Positions 50,101 to 62,100 of a DNA stretch of 64,000 bases are shown here, one piece after another (within the stretch, counting starts at the first letter, position 1; the number at the start of each line of letters is the position of its first letter). The position numbers and the translations under genes are program-made. Source of the stretch: Magnolia sinica (taxonomy: Eukaryota; Streptophyta; Magnoliopsida; Magnoliales; Magnoliaceae); NCBI RefSeq assembly GCF_029962835.1, contig NC_080577.1, positions 1 to 64,000 of the forward strand. Reading direction: 5' to 3'. The notes beneath the pieces were generated by a model, which saw nothing but the letters and a program-made list of their open reading frames with translations, was not told the DNA's origin and did not search any database.

Positions 50101-53100
50101 TCTTTTAGCATTTAAATGGGATTAAAAATGCATTGAAACCTTTAGATACCACCTGTATGACATTGCAGACTTATTCACAAAATGTTACCGCACTTGTGTC
50201 TGCTTAGTATGAAGAAACCACAGAGATCAACCAAATAGATATATATATAAGAATGGTCTCAAAAACATTATCGAGACCAAGTAGGTCAGGTCAATCAGCA
50301 ATGCCATCTGCATTTCAAAATTAGGCGAACAGTAGACAATTGGATAAATACACAGAAAAGAAAAAGAAAAAAGCAAACCTCAAATGTTGATTCCTCAATA
50401 TCCTTGTCATTATAATCCAGGAGCGCATCCAATGAGAGTGAAATTGAGCGAAGCTGCAGGATACAACTGTACAGTGAGATAATCATCACAAAAGTTTGGC
50501 TAGCATAATGACATACTGAAAGATGACAATATATCCAAGTTTCTCAACTTACTTTAGATCCCTTGCTACATTTTGTTTGTAAAAACAAACCAGGGTGTTG
50601 TGGAGGTTCTTCATGCTTCCCCTTTTCCTTTACTTCTTTACTCGATTTTCTTTTAGGTCCATCCTTCCCATCCTTGGTTTGTTTCTCTTTTTCGTCCTTC
50701 GCTCTTTCCCTTTTGCCCTCATGACTATCCTTCTTCAGATCTTTATGCTTTGCGACCCCAGCCTCCATTTTATTCCCTGCAACATCTTTGTCAACCTTGA
50801 GATCCTTATCATCTACTCTTGCCTCTTCCTTTTTATCCTCCCTGCCATCCTTGATTTCTTTTCCAGTAGCACCATCATCTTGCTTCTCGGCAGTTGTTTT
50901 AGACTCCTTTTTCTGGGTTAAATTCTTTCCGGATTTGTTGGCTTCAACTACCTGCTCATCAGCAACTCCAACTCGTTCCTTCATATTTTTTGCTTCACTT
51001 ACTTTCTGTAATACCATACTTGCATCTCCCTTTTCATCCTTCTTGCTATCTGCACTCGTGCCCTTCTCTTCAATCACAGGAGCCTTTTTCTTAGGCACCT
51101 TTTTAATTATTTTCTTCTTTCCAGTAGTTTTAGCCGCAGTTTCCTGCTCAACTGAAGTTCCGTCTGGTTCTTTCTTACCCTTCATTTTATGTTCTTGACA
51201 CTCAACTTCTTTCTCACATTGTGATTCACCGGTGTTTGTATCCGCATCTTTCTTCTGACCAGCCTTTCCTATAGGAACCTTCTTTACAGTTTTCTTACTT
51301 GCAGATTTTTTAGCGCTTGATGGATCAGCAGAAGTCTCATCTTGTTGCCCTGTGGTTTCCTTTCCACCATGCTTCTCTCCGCCATCCTTCTCCTCCATCT
51401 CATTCTGTTTGCTCACTGTCTTATCCACATTGGATTTTTTGTCAGCAGTCTTCACTTTGGTGACCTTCTTAATAATTTTCTTCTTTACAGGTTTTTCTAC
51501 CCCAGACGTTGCCTGGGAAGCAGAAATTCCATCACGCTCTCTCTTTTCGTTGAGTTCACCTTCTCCACCTACTTCTTCCACTTTGATCTCCACTCGTTTT
51601 CTATCCCCATCTGAACCCTTCTCTATGAGCACCAATGCATTTTCCTCAGTTATGTTTTTATCATCATTCACCTTCTCCATTTTCACAATGTTACTTGCCT
51701 GTTCACGGGGAGCAGCGTCAATAGTTTTTATTGTTTCCTTCTCATCCTTTACTGGATTGTCTTCCTTCTTAACACTTTTCGTGGAATCCACATCTTTGCC
51801 ACATTTACCATGACTTCGATCCCCTAGAAATACAAGCTAGTGATTGTCATTTTTTAAAACTACAAATAGAAAAATAAAAATTCACTAAAATAAATACGTA
51901 TACATAAGACCCAGCATACCTTTAACATCTTCCTTCCTTTCACTTGATCTCTAGAAGAACAAGAATAAAATAAGTTAGAATTTTAGATCCGCAAGATACG
52001 CCCATTGAGCAAAGACAACCAACAGTGTTTTCACAAAAGCATTTGAGGCAAAAAATAACCAATAACAAACCTTTTCCCTTTTCACAGCCAGTTGCTGTTC
52101 TCTCTCAATTATAGCCTTCTTGTATGCATGCCATTGGCTTTGCCATAACTCCCACGAAGGAAGACATCCTGATAAATCTGGAACAAACAGCACAGTGATT
52201 TCTTTATGGCTAAACAACCCATCCTTGCCAATTCTGTCATAATGTATCTGCACAAACCAATTCACAAATAGAAAATAGATGTCAAGAGGTAAACACATGA
52301 ACAATGGTTCAATTTTGGGACAATGGATATGAACACAAACAATTCCGTCAAAGTCATCAGGCATAGAACTATGAAATTGCCAAGTATGAATGGCTTAGCG
52401 AGTTGCTCTAACTTACAAATAATTTCTCGAGTGTCTTACTTTAAGCGTGGTTTGCACAACTGACTGTTGGTCAATGTATAGAGTGGACCCAAACAGGAAG
52501 GATCCATAAGTTGGCCATGAAAATTCTCAGCCTTACAGGTTCTGTAAGCGGTTGCGAGCACAACTGGAGTACATTTGAGTTGATAAATTTTTCAATTCAT
52601 TCCTCGAAGTGAATATCAGAACTTGTAAGTACTCGTTAATCAACTTTCAAATGAAATGCTATATGGATTCACGCACACGCACACACACGCACACACACAC
52701 GCACACACAAAAAAAAAAAAAAGGAATCTTCTTGAACAGAAGAAGCTAAATGACCTAGTCTTCATCCAATATAACCAAAAGCTGTGAGAACGATTCAAAG
52801 CTAGGCAAGAGAAACCTGGTTTCTATGATCCCATTGGCCCGCATTATCTAGAGTTGGGTCAATGAGTGATTTGTAGGGACAAAGGCCACGGTCTTTGCAC
52901 GTGAGAACATAATATGGGCCTAAGAAGATGTTGCATTTAGATAGACACCTAGAGAAAGTTCTTCAAGTCAAAGGACGAGAAAAGGGGTGAGTAATAACAC
53001 AAAGACTAATAGCTGTCAAGGCCAAGAAGCAGAAGAGATTGAAGAGAAACAAGAAGAAAATTATCAAAATGATCCACCATTGGACGTGAATGAGCAACTA

Positions 53101-56100
53101 GTATTAACCGACAACAAAGAAGAAGAAGAAGAAGAAGAAGAAGATGAAGTACGCATCAAAGAAGGAGATGACTCTGATGACAATGATAGTGGTGATAATG
53201 TTGTGCCACAATGGATAAGGGATTAATGTATACAGTATTAATGTACTAATCTATTTTCGACTTTAAAATTTTGAATTTGTAAGTTGTAACTAATTTGTAG
53301 TTACACAAATTGTAATTGTATTTGTAACTTTGTAGTTTTCTTTACTGTTTTAGTTCATAGCTTGTAACTTTGTACATATTATTTATACATCAATTCATCA
53401 ATAAAATTTATGTGTCTGTAGTTTTTAATAAGTTGTTAGTTAACCATGGTGTGTCATAAAGGCCGTGACATAAAGGTAATAGCGGCAACCGTTACACGTA
53501 ACGAGATCGTAAAGGCTGTTACAGCCCCCAAGACTTCTAACTATGAGGTGAAATCAGCCCTAAATGCTTCCAAGTGTAACAATTTTGGACACCATTCATA
53601 CAAGCGTCAATTAGGGAAGTCAAACATGAATATTAATGTTATTGAGACAGAAGGGGGTGAGGGTGAAAAAAAGAAGTGGAAGAGGTCAACTCATATGACT
53701 AGGAGAGAGACTCATGATTCAAAGAAGTCAATCTACCTTACCCAAAAGAAACAGTCGGGAGGAAGTACTTCCCACAACCAATTCATAGTGTGAGAAGAGA
53801 CATGAAATGGATATTATGGATAGCACAAGTTGTCAACTCATGACAACTTTGTTTTGGAACAAATGTGAAGAAGCTACAACTACTAGTACAAATATTCTAA
53901 AGCCATATAATGTCTTTTGGGTGGATGAAGGGAGTGAGCAGACAGTATCCCAACAGCGTTTAGCATCATTCCACATCGACAACATGCTCCAATTGAAAGT
54001 GTGGTGCGGACCAATGTCATTCTAATGGGATCACACACATCAGAATGATTATATCGCACATGTTCCATTTTGTTGTCGTCAAGGTCAATCTTGTGCATAG
54101 TGGTGGATGGGGTTCGATTAGAAGATAAGGACAAAATTTCGGAAGAGGTTGTTCGCTATTTTAGTAATCTGCTTCGGGGAGAAGACTGGGACAGGCCAAA
54201 GCTGGATCATCTCCATGTAGAAAAGTTGTCCGAAGATGATGCTCGTGCAATTGAATCCCCGTTCATGCTAATTGAGGTCAACGGGGCAATGGACACGCTG
54301 GGAGGGGATAAGGCCCCTGGGCCAGATGGTTTCCCGATTCTCTTTTTCCAATCCTTTTGGGACATGCTAAAAGGAGATATTATGGATTTTGTGAATGAAT
54401 TCTATGATAGAGGGCGGCTCTCAAAAGATCTCGGAGCATCATTCGTTGTGCTCATTCCAAAGATCTCGGGTGCGAACTCTTTAAAGGATTTTCAGCCGAT
54501 CAGTTTACTCAGTGGCCCATATAAAATTCTAGCCAAGGTCTTGGCGTCTCGGTTAAAAGGGGTGATCGGTGCTAGCATCTCTGAAAATCAAAGTGCTTTT
54601 ATTCCGGGTCGACGAATAGTGGATAGTGCCCTCATTGCTCTTGAATGCTTGGATTCCAGTCACAGATCCAATTCTAACGGTATGCTATGTAAGCTGGACA
54701 TCGAAAAGGCGTACAATCACGTAGATTGGGGATTTCTTCAGTATATGCTCTTTCGGATGAGTTTTCAAGACGAAGAAGATGGATAGGGGAATGTGTGGAA
54801 TCAGCGTTCTTTTCTATCATAATCAATGGATCCCCAAAAGGCTTTTTCAAAAGTTCAAGGGGATTGAGACAAGGTGACCCCCTATCCCCCTTCCTTTTCC
54901 TAATAGTTAGGGAGGCTCTTTCTAGAATGTTAAGGGTCAAGCTGAAGGCATTTTTAGTGGGTTGAGAGTGGAAGGGATGGCTAGCCCCATATCTCACATT
55001 CAGTTTGCGGACAACAACCTTTTGTTCTATGAAGCTGATCAACCCAAAGTAAGTAATATGCGAACTATTATTAGGTGCTTTGAAGCAGTTTCAAGTTTGA
55101 GAGTAAACATGGCTAAGTCAAAGTTGTTTGGGGTAAACATAAAGGAAGAAGACATAAAAAAATTATGAAAATTTCTTTCGATGCTCGGCAAGCCGTCTGC
55201 CAACTTCCTTTGTGGGTCTTCCTCTATGTATAGGAAAGCCTCCTAAATTCCTATGGGATAAGGTTATCAATAGATTTGGGTCGTAACTTGCTAGATGGAA
55301 ATGTAGATACCTATCCTTGGGAGGCCGATTAACCCTTATCAAGGCAGCATTTTCGAATTTTCCTCTCTATTTCATGTCTCTGTTCAAATGTCTGATGCCG
55401 GTCCTGGCAATTTTAGAAAGCCTTAGACGGGATTTCCTATGGCATGGGAAGGAAGACAAGAAAAAATTCTATTTGGTTAGTTGCAAGGAGGTTTGTAAGC
55501 ATATTGATCAAGGAAGGGTGGGTATAAAAGATCTCAAAACCATGAACCAGGCTCTTCTAGGCAAATGGACGTGGAGACTTGGGACCGAAAGCAGATCTCT
55601 TTGGAACAGTCTAGTCAAAAGCAAGTACGGTCACTTCGCGAGGGGGGGGGGGGGGGGAGGGACAAAGGACTCTATTAACTACAAAGCTTTGGCTCTTTGG
55701 AAATGAATTCTATCTATGAAAGAGGAGGTTCTAAAAGGTACTCGCATTGCAATTGGAAATGGAAAACGCACCCGATTCTGGGACGACATTTGGGTGGGAG
55801 ATGAAGCCCTTAGAGTTGCTTTCCCGCATATTTATAGTCTCGCCCCTGATAAGGCCATCTCAGTGGATATGTGCTACTCAGTTATTGGGGGAGTAGTGGT
55901 GTGGAATCCGGGGTGGAGACGAAATCTGAAAGATAGGGAGATCGAAGAATTTGTTGCGCTTCTTAATCGCATCCAAAGCAGCACACCGGATCAACATAGC
56001 GCAGATCAACTCTTCTGGCGGGCTGATAAATCTAGTCTATTTTCGGTTAAGTCCCTCTACAGCCTTCTTTCCAGCCATCCACCGTCAGTGGAAGAGGTTC

Positions 56101-59100
56101 CGTTCCCCCAAGTTTGGAAATTTCTCGTTCCCCCCAAGATACCGGCGTTCGGGCGGTTGGTGGGCAAGAACAAGGTTCTCACAGTGGACAACTTAAGAAA
56201 GAGGGGAATGTATATCACAAATATTTGCTTGTGTTGTATGGAAGATGAAGAAACAGTGGATCATCTTTTTATTCACTGTTCATTTACATATCATATCTGG
56301 ACACATATCCTATATCGATTTCAGATGTCTTGGACTTTTCCAGATTCAGCCCACAACCTTCTTCAGGCATGGTACGTCCAAGGAGTGGAAAGCAAAGATC
56401 GAAGCTTTGGAGGCTATCTCTCTTGTCAGTTTGGTGGGCCATATGGGAAGAAAGGAATGGTAGATGTTTTAATGGCACTTCTAACTCGGTCGAGAGTATT
56501 GTGCAAGGGTCATATACCTCATAGCAGAATGGGGTTCTTCCATTGAAAAACTTCATGATTGTAATTTGTCTTTTTTGGGTTCTTAGTTGATCTGCTATCT
56601 CAGCAGATTAGCTTCCCCCTTTGTTTATGTTTTCCTTCTTTTCTAATAAAGTTACTGTTACCTCTAAATAAAATAAAATAAAAAAAGGTCAGTCTTGTGC
56701 AATGACAACATGTTCCATTCTACTGTCGTTGGGGTCAGGCTTCTTCATGATTATATCACACAAATTGGGGCTCGAAAGAATAAAGGGTCTATGTCACATA
56801 GCATTGCAGACAGATTTACTTAGACTATCATCTCACATCTGTTATAAGGGCTGAGATGTATTACAGCCAATGGCTAGGATTCAGCGGCAATTTAAGGTTG
56901 AATTTACTATATAAAGGCTTTTACCATCCAATTAGAGAATCAAAGAGAAATTACACCGTTTTCCTTTTTGAGACCAGAAGTGCAGTCATTTTGATATTCA
57001 TTGCTTGAATTTACTGTAGATGCTGGAAATTAAAGTTATCGCTGAGAAAGTTTTGCATAACAAAGGATCATGTTTTAGTGCTTGGAGTTTGCACAAAATT
57101 GCTGGAAATTCTGGTTGAGTTGCCGTAAATTTGATTCTGGTGCAGAAATTAGGTTTAATTGCCTGGAAATTTGTGAATTATTGCTGATTCCGTAACTATT
57201 TTCTACGATTTACAAAATTTGGTGTTGGGAATTCATTGTGGACCTTGTAATGTGCTGTTGGAACTGGAGTCTGGATATGACAATCAATCAGAACCATGTA
57301 AAACCTAGATTGGCTGCAAGTGCAGCAAAATAAACTCAAGAAAGAAGTACACTAAATCACTAATATCTGAGATGATCTGTTCATCCCTCACTTCCAACCA
57401 AGTTAGCATTAGATTAGATCATCATTCCTCTAATGTTTGATCATAAATTTTGATCTGAAACTTCCATTAAACAAAAATCACAACCACACAATAGTCATGC
57501 AGCACAAAAACACGAACTAAGAAAGTACGAAAGGAGACAAGACTACCTCAAGAAACCGATTCCAGTGCTGGGAATTTTGCAGATCAAGTTGGGTTAAATC
57601 TTTCACATGTCTGTCAAAGAAATCAACTCTAGATTTTAGTGCACAAAATACCATCTGTATATTTTGAAATTCAAGAACCTAAAGACAAATTTATTATGGG
57701 TTTTTTTTTTGTGGATGGATTAGAAGATACAAAAATACTAGTAGTAAGCACCTAAGAGCTGACTGAACCAAGGAGGAATCATCAGCCAAGGGATCTCCAC
57801 CATCCAGAGCTGCATTCCATGGACCTCCAATCGCCATGAAGGAACGATCTTTCCTGAGAATTGCAAACCTCAGGATATTATTAAGATGGGGTATCCTGTC
57901 ATCGGAACTTTTATCAGAACACAGCTCCTCCAGAGCATGGCTACTGATACCACTCAACAAGATCACCTGAAATGAAAAAAAAAAAAAAAATGTGTTGAAT
58001 ATTTTTTAAAGGATAAAAATATAGTGAATATTAAACCACAGGGTGGGAATGCCATGTAATTCTTGTAAATACTGCAGCCAGTGAGCTCGAATGAAATGAA
58101 TCACTACACCCATAAACTGAAAATTGACCTTTCAATCCCAATGCAAGAGTGAAGTGAATTCAGTTGCAAAATGAAACAAAGGTTGGGGCTATGCATATGT
58201 TATTTCCCCGGCCAATTGCCATGCTAAGTACCCTTCCCTTTTTAGGGAGTGTCTTCCCATTGTTATGGTTGTGCCTCTTTCATCTTAATAAAATGTGTCG
58301 TTCATAAAAATTAAAAAAAATAAAAACAAAGACACTGTATCAAAAGCATTCCCAATTAACAAAATTAATGATGCTAACCTCATGGCCAGATACATACAAA
58401 CAAAATTAATGGTGCTAACCTCATGGCCAGATACATGCAACAGAAACATAAGTTAAATAATATCATTGGTTCCCAACACATTCTCAGTTAACGTCTTTCA
58501 AGTCACGGGCTTTCTGTAAGTAATTAAGTCACCAAGATGGTTCTCTTGCAAAAGATTATATGACTATTTATGGCAAGTGGCCAATGAGAGCCTGCCTTAA
58601 AATTTCCACAATCAATTTTTTTAGCATGTGACCTATTATTTATATTTTTATTGGTACGTGACCTATTTTTTTGGTACGGTATATATTTATCTTATGTGAC
58701 CTACTATTTATAGCACATGACAAGTCTCTCAAAGATTCACCTTTGCGTTCCATACAGTGCTTTTGCATTTGGGATTTCCAGGCTCCTCAACCAATGGCTC
58801 TGCAGAAGGCTCTTTTGGCTCCGCTCTAGCATCTACTTCAATGAGGTCATGCTCAAATCTATTCCACACAAGCAGAAACAATAAACTGTTTATTCTGAAC
58901 AGTTTCTGCCATAAAGAAATCCAGAAGCATAAAAATCTAATCTTAATCCCATAAAAAATAGCCCCATTTCAGAACTCTCCCCCAACACATAAGCAGAACT
59001 AACTACGCAGCCATTACAAAGAAGGCAGATGACAAACTACATTGCACTGTAACAGGGCAACTTAAAAAGAGAAGATACCTGACAGGAGTGTGTAATGACA

Positions 59101-62100
59101 GATTCAGGTTTCCCTTTGGCCAGTGCAGAATAATCTAAGGAAAATTGAGAAGATCCATTACAATACATACTGAGTACACACTTCAGCGTAGATTCAAGAC
59201 AAGTAAGATAGCCGTGACTTGCAAGCAACTGAAATAAGAAAAGTCATACCTTGGTGAATTCCGGGGATATTGATAATTTTGGATACCGCTTGCTCAAGGC
59301 CAAGTAGTCCCTTTCAACGTCCACCAAACAGGATGGGTAAACCTGAAAATAGAGTATAGTTCAATTATCCCACCTAATAAACTCTGAAGACACCACGATT
59401 CCCATATAGAGCAAAAGCAAGAAGTAAATGAAGCAGATTGTTTGAATCAGCTCTAGATGGAAAAAAAGGCAAAAAAAAAAAAAAACTATGAAATATTGTA
59501 GTTGTTTCCTGACTCTCAGCTGTTTGAAGTGTTCAATGGTTGTTTCTCTCCTAAAAGAATCTCCTCGCATGACATTACTTTTGTAGCTTCATCATATCCG
59601 TTGTCAACACCAACAACAAATGGAAACTAGGCATAGCCACAAACAAAGTGCAAACCTAAAGCTGTATATAGATGATCATACACCAAAAGCAAGACCTATA
59701 CCAAGTTGATCCTAGATTTCCAAATCCAAATCCCATAAATATCTTGGTGTATTTAGGAAAAAGTGTGAATCTAAGGAATTCCAGAAGAATATCTAGAAAA
59801 GAGGCAATGGGCAATTGGTTGAGAATTTTCTCATGAAACTTCAAGGCTGAGATGAAATCAGGAAACAGAACAGGAACCTAAGAAGCAGCCCTCAGACCCA
59901 GAGACTCACGGCAGACTAATTTCCCAATATCACTGAAGATTCATGGTTTTACCTTGCAAACATATTCTCTCCTTTTTTCTTTAAGGGGTGAATGACGCCT
60001 TCAGCATGACAGAGCACACAGTTAGTTAAGAAGGCTGGACCACAAATGAAGCAGCAATCTATTCAGAACTATAGCAGGATGCAAGAAAAAAAGCATCAAG
60101 GTCCACCTATGCAAAGCCTCCTGACGTGGAGAGTCTCGTCGTAGAGGTCTATCATCCCTTATCAAAGAAGAACCATGGCGATCTCTAGCAATTCTTGGTG
60201 GAGTTCGTTCACGCCTAAGTTCAGGTCCACGTTTACGTTCACGTTCTCTATCCTTGTCACGGCGCTCTCTTTCTCGCTCCCTTTCTCGTTCACGCTCCTT
60301 CTCTCTTTCACGTTCTTTCTCTCGCTCACGCACATGCTCGCGGCGACGCTCCTCCTCCCTCATGTCAACGTCCCGACGAAACCCACCCCTATCATCTTTC
60401 CGCTCGTCAACCTTCAATCCTCCAATGCCTGGATGCCCACCACGCGACAGAATGCTACCTGGATATTCGGACTCAATCGACGCGCCATGGAACCCTTTTC
60501 CTGCAATATAATCCCGACCAGGAGGCAAGCCCACCCCATATCCTGCACTGGAAGACCCTTGTGCATAAAGAAGATCATCGACACTTCTCCTGGGAGCTGC
60601 ACCTAATATGGATGCTGGATGTTGTCCAGCGTATGAAGCACTACCAAGGATAGATAAATTGCGATGATCAGCATCCATTCTTCCACCATACGCGCTAAGA
60701 TCTTGGGATCCATGAAGAACTGCAGCACCCCTTGCTGCAAGATAATCACTTGGTCTGCCAGAAATGCATATGCTACTCAGTGCAGTAAGAAATGGAAGCT
60801 TATCTATCAAAATAAAGCATAGGGCTGACACCATTTTCACTCACAGAGATTTAATCTACCGAGGATGGATTGAAGTTAGGCTGACACTTCTCATTTACAA
60901 AAATAAAAACAGATGGAAGGAAAAGGAAACATATTCAACATCACTGCATCAATCAATACATGGTAAACAAGGATTTCAAGTGATTAACGTCAAACAGTAA
61001 GCATGCAATCTATAGAACCATACCTATTACTTCCATCTAGAGCAGAAGCCGCCATGGCATGCCTCATATCAGAACCAGTTTGCAATGATTGAGCTTTCAG
61101 CATTTGCTGCTGTCGAGCCAATGATGCCTGGTGATAGTTGTACAAAGAATTAGATAGATGGCTAAAAGGCTAACACTGACCCTGTCTCAATACCCAAAAT
61201 AATATATAATAGTAACCAAATCCAGTACCTGGTCAACATGGTCGTGCATCTCAGACTGTTGCAGTAACCAAAAGAAACAGAACAGAAGTCAATTATTATT
61301 CTAGGGAAAGAGATAAATATGAATGCACATTGCTAAATGAAACAGTGCCAGAGTACCTGACGCTGAAGGCCCAGACCAACAGAATCAGCATATCTTCTAG
61401 CTGATTCACTCTGAATGTCCCTCCCACTATAAGCACTCTGGTGCTCACCATAGTGGCGGCTGTCTATAGTACCATAATCAGAAACTTTTGCAGCAGGGAA
61501 CTGGTCACCTTTGTGACCATATCCATGGTTCGATGATGAGACATAGTCATCGTTTTGTAACCCCAAGCTAGATCCTAGAGCACCAGATGCAAACTTAGGA
61601 GACTCTCCCAGAGCTGAACCATAATCAGCACGACCAATCTGTAGAAGCACACATGCTACTTAGAAACATCAAAGGCATATTATGCACCATATAGAGTCAT
61701 ACTACAAAAATAAATGTAATCAATCCTCCTGAAATAGAATCCTCACTTGCAAATGGTATACATACTAAAAACAAATACCAATTTCACCAACAAGCTAGCT
61801 TAAATCCTACCATAGCATACCCATACAATAAAGATGAAAGTGAAAAACCCTTTTCTCACATAACCAAGACCCAGACCAACAGAGAATCTATTTTGATATC
61901 ACAAAGACTTAGACCTTACTCCTGCTCAATAAAACCAATATTACAAATACCTAGACCTTACTCCTGCTCAATAAAACCAATATTACAAATACCTAGACCT
62001 TACTCCTGCAACCCTGATTAATAAAACCAAAATAGTACCTATCCAAATGAAACAATTTCAAGCGGTCCTATGCAACTTAATATCCGAATAAGCACCCTTT

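Noticed and set aside
50595..51813. Long plus-strand ORFs (up to 153 residues)
   Set aside because: They lie opposite the Lys/Glu-rich exon 15 of the RSA1-like gene; the GAA/AAG composition keeps the reverse frames open.
52987..54025. Acidic and basic plus-strand ORFs in intron 12, one with a zinc-knuckle-like [11 protein letters not shown]
   Set aside because: The zinc motif is incomplete, there is no coherent domain order, and they sit antisense in an intron; likely transposon debris.
60175..60606. Plus-strand ORFs rich in Ser/Arg or Thr/Phe/Ser
   Set aside because: Antisense shadow of the RE/RD tract in exon 6.
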